Origin: CAYLPU01 sp964385635
GTDB taxonomy: Bacteria > Chloroflexota > Anaerolineae > B4-G1
DNA: 10,259 nucleotides
Assembly: GCA_964385635.1 (NCBI GenBank)
Contig: CAYLPU010000144.1
Location: 1-10,259 of the forward strand
Direction: 5' to 3'
Part shown: positions 5,324-10,259 of the stretch, piece after piece
Layout: every line of letters begins with the position of its first letter
Numbering within the stretch: position 1 is the first letter of the stretch
The notes under the pieces: model-generated
The model's input: the letters and a program-made list of their open reading frames with translations, nothing else
What the model was told of the DNA's origin: nothing
Databases searched by the model: none
Translations under genes and position numbers: made by a program

Positions 5324-6525
5324 GCAGAGGAGCGGAGAAACAAGAGAGCAGGGAGCAAGAGGCAAGAGGTAGAATGCAGGAAGTAAACAAGGAACAGCAG
5401 CAGCAAAACCACGAGCAAGCGCAGAAAGTGACCGACGTGGCGGCAGTGTGGGGCGTACCACTGACGGCGGTGCATTGCGCCCATTGTGGGGAGGCGCACC
5501 TGGTGCCAGAGCCTGCCCTGAGCAAAGTCGAAGGGGAGGAGGTCCCATCGCGCTGCCCCTTTTGTCTTCAGGGACCGGTCGCACCGCAGCCGGCCTATCT
5601 GCGGGAGGAGCCGCCCGAGCAAGTCCTGCCATACGGGGTCTCAGAGCACCGGTTGACCACCATTCTGGACCGGTGGTCGCAGGGTGTCTGGTTTCGTCCC
5701 AGCGATTTGAAGGCCAATACGCTGATGCAGCGCGTGCGGCGCTATCTCATCCCGCTTTGGCTGGTGGACAGCCGGGTCGAGGCGGTCTGGCGGGCGGACG
5801 TCGGCTTCGACTACCAGGTGGTGAGTTACCAGGACCGCTACAACGAGGTGACGGGATGGAATTCGCAGGAACTGACAGAGACGCGGGTGCGTTGGGAGCC
5901 GCGTGTGGGCCGCCTCAATCGCACCTACGAAAACACAGCCGCCCCCGCGCTCGACGATCACCGCGCGCTGATGGCCCACCTGGGCAACTTCGACCTGACC
6001 CAACGCACTGGTTACAGTCCGGAAGCACTGGCCGGCGCTGCCGTGCGCATCCCCACGCTGGAGCCGGAGGCCGCCTGGCCCGGTGTGGAGACCGCTTTCG
6101 TCCGCGTTGCCGAGGCGGAATGTCAGCAGGCCGCTGGCGCAGACCACATCCGTGACTTCACACTGGAGGCGGAGTACAGCGACCTGAACTGGACGCAACT
6201 TCTCCTGCCCGCCTACATCACCTGGTACCGCGAGGGAGAGCGCGTCTGGACGGTGCTCGTCAACGGGCAAAGCGGGCGCGTGAGCGGAGCACGGCGGGCT
6301 TCGGCTCGCAAGGCGAACGTCACGTCCCTGGTGATCGGCGCGGTAGCATTGCTCCTGTTCCTGTTGGGGGGAGCGCTGGCATTGCTGGGCGGGGTCTTCC
6401 CGCCGCTGGTAGCGGTCGGCGGGGTGATCCTGGTCATCAGCCTGCTGCTGGCACTCGTCGCGCCCATCCCTGCCATCGGTGTCTGGGTCTTCAACCGCCG
6501 GGCCTCGCCCGGCTCCCAGCGGTGA
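5320..6525 (+). CDS. Membrane-anchored zinc-ribbon protein, paralogue of the upstream gene
   Basis: The 401-residue product starts at ATG 5320, overlapping the previous stop by the ATGA arrangement, with GGAGG at 5311-5315 four bases before. A second possible start, ATG 5374, would skip a Glu/Gln-rich, repeat-coded N-terminus. It has one zinc ribbon, C53-x2-C56 with C79-x2-C82 (CAHCGE, CPFCLQ). The shared soluble domain follows: YLIPLWLVDSRVEAVWRADV, LLLPAYITWYREGERVW and VLVNGQSGRVSG. Two or three hydrophobic segments lie at about 334-357, 360-381 and 380-392. Residues 65-73 (PALSKVEGE) are encoded by a dispersed repeat lying between the two Cys pairs. Compared with its neighbour it has one ribbon rather than two and lacks the second CxxC-CxxC set. 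The pair may form a heteromeric membrane complex; this is inference from coupling and homology. Confidence 0.85.
   Translation: MSRGAEKQESREQEARGRMQEVNKEQQQQNHEQAQKVTDVAAVWGVPLTAVHCAHCGEAHLVPEPALSKVEGEEVPSRCPFCLQGPVAPQPAYLREEPPEQVLPYGVSEHRLTTILDRWSQGVWFRPSDLKANTLMQRVRRYLIPLWLVDSRVEAVWRADVGFDYQVVSYQDRYNEVTGWNSQELTETRVRWEPRVGRLNRTYENTAAPALDDHRALMAHLGNFDLTQRTGYSPEALAGAAVRIPTLEPEAAWPGVETAFVRVAEAECQQAAGADHIRDFTLEAEYSDLNWTQLLLPAYITWYREGERVWTVLVNGQSGRVSGARRASARKANVTSLVIGAVALLLFLLGGALALLGGVFPPLVAVGGVILVISLLLALVAPIPAIGVWVFNRRASPGSQR
5326..5400 (+). repeat. Purine-rich low-complexity repeat at the start of the second zinc-ribbon gene
   Basis: Irregular units such as gagcagg, gcaagaggcaagagg and gcaggaag give an almost pyrimidine-free strand. 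It encodes the charged N-terminus MSRGAEKQESREQEARGR and onwards, which has no counterpart in the upstream paralogue. Confidence 0.6.
5514..5536 (-). repeat. Dispersed TTCGAC/GCTCAGG repeat in the zinc-ribbon gene
   Basis: On the minus strand this reads ccccttcgactttgctcagg followed by gca, closely matching 7008-7028 on the plus strand. The spacer between TTCGAC and GCTCAGG is ttt here and ag there. It is translated in frame and sits in the loop of the zinc ribbon. Confidence 0.75.
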
Positions 6526-6538
6526 GGCGGGTGGCCAG

Positions 6539-6569
6539 TAGTAGGGCAAATTGCCAATTTGCCCTACTA
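6539..6569. repeat. Perfect 15-bp-arm palindrome of the CAAATTG-C-CAATTTG family
   Basis: Arms of 15 bases around the central C at 6554 are fully complementary (tagtagggcaaattg on the left). It lies 13 bases after the stop of the zinc-ribbon pair and before the aminotransferase. It could form a hairpin at the operon end, but no T-tract follows, so a classical terminator is not claimed. The core is shared with 792-818. Confidence 0.85.
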
Positions 6570-6618
6570 GGACAGCTTCCCGTAGCCGCCAACCAATTCA
6601 AGAGAGGAGATACAAACG

Positions 6619-7809
6619 ATGAAAGACAGAAAACTGCTTATGATCCCCGGTCCCATTGAGTTCACCCCCGAGGTGTTGCGGGCGATGGGCATGCCCACCA
6701 CCAGCCACGTGGCCCCCAACTTCATTGAGGTCTTCGGCCAGGCGCTGGAACGGCTGCGCCAGGTGTTCCTGTGCCCCAGCGGGCAGCCCTTCGTCATCGC
6801 CGGCTCCGGCACACTGGCCATGGACATCGCCGCCGCCAACCTGATCGAACCCGGCGACAAGGCACTGGTCGTGAACACCGGCTACTTCAGTAACCGCTTC
6901 GCCGACATCCTGGAGCGGTACGGCGCGACCGTGACGCAGGTGCACGCCCCGGCTGTCGGCGACGTGCCCGCCCTGGAGGAGGTGGAGGCCGTGCTGAAAG
7001 AGGGCGGCCCTTCGACAGGCTCAGGACACGGCTACAAACTGATGACCATCACCCACGTGGACACCTCCACAGCCGTGGGCGTGGACGTGCGAGGGCTGGC
7101 CGCGCTAGGACGCGAGCACGATGTGCTGGTCGTGGTCGATGGCGTGTGCTCGGTGGCTGGCGAGGAGATGCGCCAGGAGGAATGGGGTATTGACTTGGCC
7201 CTCACCGCCTCACAGAAAGCCATCGGTGTGCCGCCAGGGTTGGCGCTGGTGGTGGCCGGGCCACGGGCGACGGACGCCTTCCGCAACCGCAAGACCCCCG
7301 TACCAAACTTCTACGCCGACTGGACCCGGTGGCTGCCCATCATGGAAGGCTACGAGGCCCGGCAGCCCCGCTACTTCGGCACACCACCGGTGAACCTGAT
7401 ATGGGCCCTCAACGTGAGTCTGGGCCAGATTCTGGACGAGGGGATGGAGACCCGTTTCGCCCGCCATCGCCGGCTGAGCGAAGCGTTCAAGGCGGCGGTC
7501 ACCGCCCTGGGGATGAAGCAGGTGCCGGTGAGCCCCGACAAGACGGCCACCACCCTGACCGCCCCCTACTATCCCGACGGAGTGGACCGCGCGGTGCTGG
7601 CCCACATCAAGAAGTCAGGGGTCATCCTGGCCGGTGGCCTACATCCGGCCATCAAGGCCCGCTACTTCCGCATCGGCCACATGGGCGTGGTAAGCGCGTC
7701 CGACATCCTGGCCACCGTGGGGGCCATCGAGAAGGGGCTGGCCCAGGTGGGGTATAAGTTCAAAGCCGGCACAGGCCTGGCCGCTGCACAGGCAGTCCTC
7801 ACAACGTGA
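6619..7809 (+). CDS. Class V PLP aminotransferase, alanine/serine-glyoxylate type
   Basis: The 396-residue product should be a cytoplasmic aminotransferase that makes glycine from glyoxylate with alanine or serine as donor. The start at ATG 6619 has AGAGGAG at 6603-6609, nine bases upstream. Visible motifs: MIPGPIEFTPEVLRAM at the N-terminus, GSGT at 62-65 in the PLP phosphate loop, THVDTSTAVGVDV at 145-157, D174 in VVVDGVCS, K200 in TASQKAIGVPPG as the Schiff-base lysine, and R351 in YFRIGHMG, the usual substrate-carboxylate arginine. Full length matches the family. Residues 130-137 (GPSTGSGH) come from a dispersed repeat in a surface-loop position just before the THVDTS strand and do not break the frame. 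The next gene encodes a GlcD-type glycolate/D-lactate dehydrogenase, which supports a glyoxylate role. Exact donor preference cannot be told; serine-pyruvate aminotransferase is equally possible. Confidence 0.92.
   Translation: MKDRKLLMIPGPIEFTPEVLRAMGMPTTSHVAPNFIEVFGQALERLRQVFLCPSGQPFVIAGSGTLAMDIAAANLIEPGDKALVVNTGYFSNRFADILERYGATVTQVHAPAVGDVPALEEVEAVLKEGGPSTGSGHGYKLMTITHVDTSTAVGVDVRGLAALGREHDVLVVVDGVCSVAGEEMRQEEWGIDLALTASQKAIGVPPGLALVVAGPRATDAFRNRKTPVPNFYADWTRWLPIMEGYEARQPRYFGTPPVNLIWALNVSLGQILDEGMETRFARHRRLSEAFKAAVTALGMKQVPVSPDKTATTLTAPYYPDGVDRAVLAHIKKSGVILAGGLHPAIKARYFRIGHMGVVSASDILATVGAIEKGLAQVGYKFKAGTGLAAAQAVLTT
7008..7028 (+). repeat. Dispersed TTCGAC/GCTCAGG repeat in the aminotransferase gene
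   Basis: cccttcgacaggctcagg plus aca is the counterpart, in opposite orientation, of 5514-5536. It is translated in frame as part of GGPSTGSGHG, a Gly/Ser loop not expected in this place from the enzyme family. Confidence 0.75.
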
Positions 7810-7905
7810 ATAGAACACGGAGCAACACGGATCATACGGATGTACGCAGATAAAGATAAAAAATCTGTGAGAACCCGTTTCATCTGTGTGTATCCGTGTG
7901 CTATT
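7809..7905. repeat. MITE-like inverted repeat between aminotransferase and dehydrogenase genes
   Basis: Outer ends aatagaacacgg (7809-7820) and ccgtgtgctatt (7894-7905) pair at 11 of 12 positions. Just inside, the reverse complement of catacggatgtacgcagat (7833-7851) matches atctgtgtgtatccgtgtg (7882-7900) at 15 of 19 positions. An A-rich centre with aaaaaatctgtg separates the arms. It begins at the last base of the aminotransferase stop codon. The rest of the gap to 7948 holds no obvious promoter or terminator. Confidence 0.65.
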
Positions 7906-7948
7906 TGTACCTGTTTTGGGAAGAGCATGAGCAGTTAAGTGCAGGCAA

Positions 7949-9346
7949 ATGTATAGGCAAGTGAACGCGGGCATAATTGAGGCGCTACGCCAGATCGTGG
8001 GCCAGAGCAATGTCCTGGTCAGTGCCGAGGAGATGGAGCCCTACACCCACGACGAGGTGGTGGGCCTGCGGGCCGACCCCGAGGTGGTAGTGCGAGTCAC
8101 GTTGGCGGAGCAAGTGGCGCAGATCTTCAGGCTGGCCCAGCGGGAGCGGGTGCCGGTGACACCCCGTGGCGCGGGCTACGGCCTCAGCGGCGGGGCTGTG
8201 CCCGTCCACGGCGGCATCGTCCTCTCGACTGAGAAGATGAACCACATCCTGGAGATTGACCCGGAGAACCTGATGATCACTGTCGAGCCGGGAGTGATCA
8301 CAGGCGACATCCACCGCGCCGTGGAGGCCGAGGGGCTGTTTTACCCTCCCGACCCGGCCAGCCTCGACTCGTGCTCTATCGGGGGGAACATCGCCGAGGG
8401 CGCGGGCGGCCCGAGGGCGGTCAAGTACGGGGTGACCAAGGACTACGTGTGCGGTCTGGAGGCTGTGCTGCCCTCGGGCGAGATCATCACCTGCGGCGGG
8501 AAACTGGTCAAGAACGTCACCGGCTACAACCTGATCCAACTGCTGATCGGTTCAGAGGGCACTCTGGCGGTGGTGACGGAGATCATATTGCGCCTGTTGC
8601 CCCTGCCCAAGGTGCAGATAGACCTGCTGGTGCCCTACGACGACTTCCAGGCGGCGGCCAGCACCGTGTCGGACTTCATCGCCCACCGCGTTCTGCCCAC
8701 TACCATCGAATTCATGGAGCAAGACAGCATCCTGGCCGTCGAGCGGCTGCTTCAAAGGGAAATGCCCTACCACGATGCGCAGGCTCACCTGCTGATCCAA
8801 CTCGACGGCAACCGGATGGAGGCGGTGGATGCCGACTGCGAGGTGGTGGGCAACCTGTGCCTGGAGCATGGGGCGCGGGACGTGCTGGTGGCCAAGGACC
8901 GGCGTACCCGCGACCGGCTGTGGGAGGCGCGCCGCCTGATCATCGACGCGCTCAATCACGAGAGCCCGATGAACCACATGGAGGACGTAGTCGTGCCCCG
9001 CGCCGAGATTCCCCCGCTGCTGAAAGGGATCAAAGAGATCGCCCGCCGGCACAGTGTGCGCGTCGTGTGCTTCGGCCACGCTGGCGACGGGAACGTGCAC
9101 GTCAACGTCCTCAAGGACGCCATCCCCGACGACCGCTGGGAACCGCTCGTGCCGGCCGTGACCGAGGACATCTACCGGCTCAGCCTGTCGTTGGGCGGGA
9201 TGATCACCGGTGAACACGGGATCGGTGTCACCCGCCGCAAGTACCTCCCCATGGCGCTGGACGAGGTGCAGATTGAGGTGATGTGCCGGATCAGGGCCGC
9301 CTTCGACCCCAACCACATCCTGAATCCGGGCAAGATCTTCCCGTGA
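7949..9346 (+). CDS. glcD: FAD-linked glycolate/D-lactate dehydrogenase, GlcD type
   Basis: The 465-residue product is a full-length member of the FAD_binding_4 plus FAD-oxidase C-terminal family. It should oxidise glycolate to glyoxylate, or D-lactate to pyruvate. The FAD-binding half (about 40-215) shows TPRGAGYGLSGGAVPVHGG (71-89), SCSIGGNIAEGAGGPRAVKYG (141-161) and LVKNVTGYNLIQLLIGSEGT (186-205). The C-terminal half shows FGHAGDGNVHVNV (375-387), GEHGIGVTRRK (421-431) and the terminal NPGKIF. The start at ATG 7949 has only a weak AGG upstream; GTG 7961 is an alternative. In E. coli the enzyme works with GlcE and GlcF, but neither gene is in this window, and the downstream neighbours lie on the other strand; the electron acceptor is therefore unknown. 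The adjacent glyoxylate aminotransferase favours glycolate as substrate. Confidence 0.92.
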   Translation: MYRQVNAGIIEALRQIVGQSNVLVSAEEMEPYTHDEVVGLRADPEVVVRVTLAEQVAQIFRLAQRERVPVTPRGAGYGLSGGAVPVHGGIVLSTEKMNHILEIDPENLMITVEPGVITGDIHRAVEAEGLFYPPDPASLDSCSIGGNIAEGAGGPRAVKYGVTKDYVCGLEAVLPSGEIITCGGKLVKNVTGYNLIQLLIGSEGTLAVVTEIILRLLPLPKVQIDLLVPYDDFQAAASTVSDFIAHRVLPTTIEFMEQDSILAVERLLQREMPYHDAQAHLLIQLDGNRMEAVDADCEVVGNLCLEHGARDVLVAKDRRTRDRLWEARRLIIDALNHESPMNHMEDVVVPRAEIPPLLKGIKEIARRHSVRVVCFGHAGDGNVHVNVLKDAIPDDRWEPLVPAVTEDIYRLSLSLGGMITGEHGIGVTRRKYLPMALDEVQIEVMCRIRAAFDPNHILNPGKIFP

Positions 9347-9415
9347 ATGCGTCCGACTACTGCCCCTGTCGGCCCGGCGGCCAACCGTGTAGCCCACTCG
9401 TGGACGGTGTCTCTT

Positions 9416-9541
9416 GCCAGCAATTCCAGTTTTAGGGATAAATTGAGGAGTGAGGCATCCTCAGATGCCGGTTTAGGTCTTGCAGGCGCTGTTCGCGTCT
9501 GAGGACGCTCTCTCCTCGCAGTCAAAGCGGGAATTGCTGGT
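9416..9541. repeat. Structured inverted-repeat element, MITE- or ncRNA-like
   Basis: Perfect 11-base ends ccagcaattcc (9417-9427) and ggaattgctgg (9530-9540) close the element, with five further pairs inside (9429-9433 with 9524-9528, one G-U). Two small hairpins lie within: ggcatc-ctca-gatgcc (9454-9469) and gcgtc-tgag-gacgc (9495-9508). The tetraloops ctca and tgag are complementary. It lies between convergent genes, one base after the minus-strand stop codon. No clear target duplication is seen. Confidence 0.6.
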
Positions 9542-9542
9542 C

Positions 9543-10040
9543 CTACGGCACGAGCGGGACCTCGACCGTCACGGGCCTGCCAGAGGCGTCGGGCAGATAG
9601 AACGGATCGCTCGTGGCGAGCAGGTCGCCCCCTTCCCCGTCGTAGACCAGCCAGCGGTACGTCCCCCGGCCCAGGTCTTCTTTGGCGACCCACCAGGCCT
9701 TCTGGCCTGTGATCTCGCCGTCTGTACCGACTGCGACGCCATCCAGTCCGCCCTGCCACCCCGCGACGTCGCACCAGTCCCCTCCTATGCTTTTCTGACG
9801 TTGGACGACGGTCCACAGGTCTTGCCAGGAAACGGTGGCCCAGGGCCACGCCTGGCTGAACTGGACGTGCAACTCGAGCGTCGCTCCAGTGATGTTGGCT
9901 GGGGCTGGCAAAGGCGGAGGTGGCGGCAACGGCGGGAGTTCCGCGGCTAACGCGACTAGTGGCAGCAGCGCGAGGGCGAGCAGGATACAGACGGATGTGG
10001 TGGTGAGTTTGGTGCGGGCATACTTTGTTTTTTGGGTCAT
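9543..10040 (-). CDS. Small secreted protein with Pro-rich linker, function unknown
   Basis: The 165-residue product starts with a clear Sec-type signal peptide: positive N-terminus (MTQKTKYARTK), hydrophobic core at about 16-31 and an AxA-type cleavage region at 30-33 (ALAA). A proline stretch (LPPLPPPPPLPAPA, 35-48) links it to a roughly 115-residue, probably beta-rich domain with many aromatic residues (FSQAWPWATVSWQDLWTVVQ, GEITGQKAWWVAKEDLGRGT, YRWLVYDGEGGDLLATSDPF). The single mature Cys (90) argues against disulfides within the domain. Start choice is well supported: AAAGGAG at 10049-10055 lies 8 bases upstream on the minus strand. I do not recognise the family. It may be exported or surface-associated; carbohydrate or cell-wall contact would be guesswork. 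Confidence 0.8.
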   Translation of the reverse strand: MTQKTKYARTKLTTTSVCILLALALLPLVALAAELPPLPPPPPLPAPANITGATLELHVQFSQAWPWATVSWQDLWTVVQRQKSIGGDWCDVAGWQGGLDGVAVGTDGEITGQKAWWVAKEDLGRGTYRWLVYDGEGGDLLATSDPFYLPDASGRPVTVEVPLVP

Positions 10041-10048
10041 GTTCGAGT

Positions 10049-10055
10049 CTCCTTT
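10049..10055 (-). promoter_or_regulatory. Ribosome binding site of the secreted-protein gene
   Basis: On the minus strand AAAGGAG precedes ATG 10040 by 8 bases, which supports that start and the reality of this short gene. Confidence 0.75.
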
Positions 10056-10057
10056 GT

Positions 10058-10073
10058 CAAATCGGCAAATCGG
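10058..10073 (+). repeat. Exact 8-bp tandem repeat caaatcgg
   Basis: Two perfect adjacent copies of caaatcgg lie just upstream of the minus-strand ribosome site, in the leader of the secreted-protein gene. Role unknown. Confidence 0.6.
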
Positions 10074-10097
10074 CGGATGTACGCTCTGGGCAGGCCT

Positions 10098-10131
10098 ACC
10101 TTCCCGGAGGCCCTGAAGCCTCCGGGAAGGT
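10098..10131. terminator. Perfect 14-bp GC-rich hairpin, possible terminator of the partial minus-strand gene
   Basis: Arms accttcccggaggc (10098-10111) and gcctccgggaaggt (10118-10131) are perfectly complementary around a 6-base loop, cctgaa. It lies 10 bases beyond the stop of the minus-strand gene at the window edge. No T-run follows on either strand, so a classical rho-independent terminator is uncertain; a dispersed palindrome or an mRNA-stabilising hairpin is equally possible. Confidence 0.5.
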
Positions 10132-10141
10132 GGGTTGGTTA

Positions 10142-10258
10142 CTATCTGCGTGAATCTGCGTTCTGTGATATACCGCTGGCGGTGCGGTAGAATGGACCGC
10201 TGACGTTGTTGTAGGTGTCGCCGGTGACCTCGTGGGACTCCAATATCGCGCCGTAGGT
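10142..10258 (-). CDS. C-terminal end of an unrecognised minus-strand gene (partial)
   Basis: Reading from the window edge on the minus strand, 38 codons end in TAG at 10142-10144. The peptide, TYGAILESHEVTGDTYNNVS followed by GPFYRTASGISQNADSRR, has a Gly/Ser/Thr/Tyr composition typical of exported or surface proteins, but no family can be named. The last codons (NADSRR) are encoded by sequence resembling the ATCTGCG/AATCTGCG dispersed-repeat type, so the natural C-terminus may have been altered. It precedes the secreted-protein gene on the same strand, separated by a hairpin. The call rests on an open frame and plausible composition only. Confidence 0.45.
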   Translation of the reverse strand, partial: TYGAILESHEVTGDTYNNVSGPFYRTASGISQNADSRR

Positions 10259-10259
10259 C

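Noticed and set aside
4799..5632. Minus-strand open frame across the junction of the zinc-ribbon genes
   Set aside because: It spans two well-supported coupled genes and has no motif; an artefact of high GC content.
8552..9397. Minus-strand open frame of 281 codons across glcD
   Set aside because: Shadow of a strongly conserved FAD enzyme in GC-rich DNA; the His/Val/Gly-rich composition is typical of antisense reading.
9480..9950. Plus-strand open frame opposite the secreted-protein gene
   Set aside because: The minus strand has a signal peptide, a good ribosome site and sensible composition; the plus frame has none of these.

Overview
The window is GC-rich, densely coded chromosomal DNA. 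The type of genes and the abundance of short dispersed palindromes suggest an uncultured, probably Chloroflexota-like bacterium (Anaerolineae or a relative). That placement is inferred from gene style and repeat content; no rRNA or other marker gene is present. Eight protein genes, one decayed gene and several repeat elements can be supported.

Left part (1-2220): the 3' end of a membrane-protein-like gene has an extraordinary Cys-Ala alternating C-terminus. Six bases later comes a radical SAM/SPASM enzyme with an N-terminal PqqD-like (RRE-type) domain. This looks like a substrate plus a peptide-modifying enzyme and is the best candidate for an undescribed system here. The radical SAM gene carries dispersed-repeat sequence near its start, and its end runs into a G-rich minisatellite.

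Middle-left (2249-4010): an eroded altronate dehydratase (UxaA) remnant is followed by a tandem GxxExxY (PD-(D/E)XK-like) gene whose second half has lost its catalytic motif. Related long inverted repeats flank this gene. A 395-bp region before the next gene holds a second hairpin repeat, a good sigma70-type promoter and a direct repeat.

Middle (4028-6525): two translationally coupled genes encode paralogous zinc-ribbon proteins with C-terminal membrane anchors, function unknown.

Right-centre (6619-9346): a class V aminotransferase (alanine/serine-glyoxylate type) and a GlcD-type FAD glycolate/D-lactate dehydrogenase together suggest a glycolate to glyoxylate to glycine route. A MITE-like repeat separates them.

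Right end (9347-10259): a 126-bp structured inverted-repeat element, then a minus-strand gene for a small secreted protein. Next is a perfect 14-bp hairpin, then the C-terminal end of another minus-strand gene that runs off the window.

A recurring theme is dispersed short repeats lying in frame inside otherwise intact genes: the radical SAM enzyme, the second zinc-ribbon protein and the aminotransferase.
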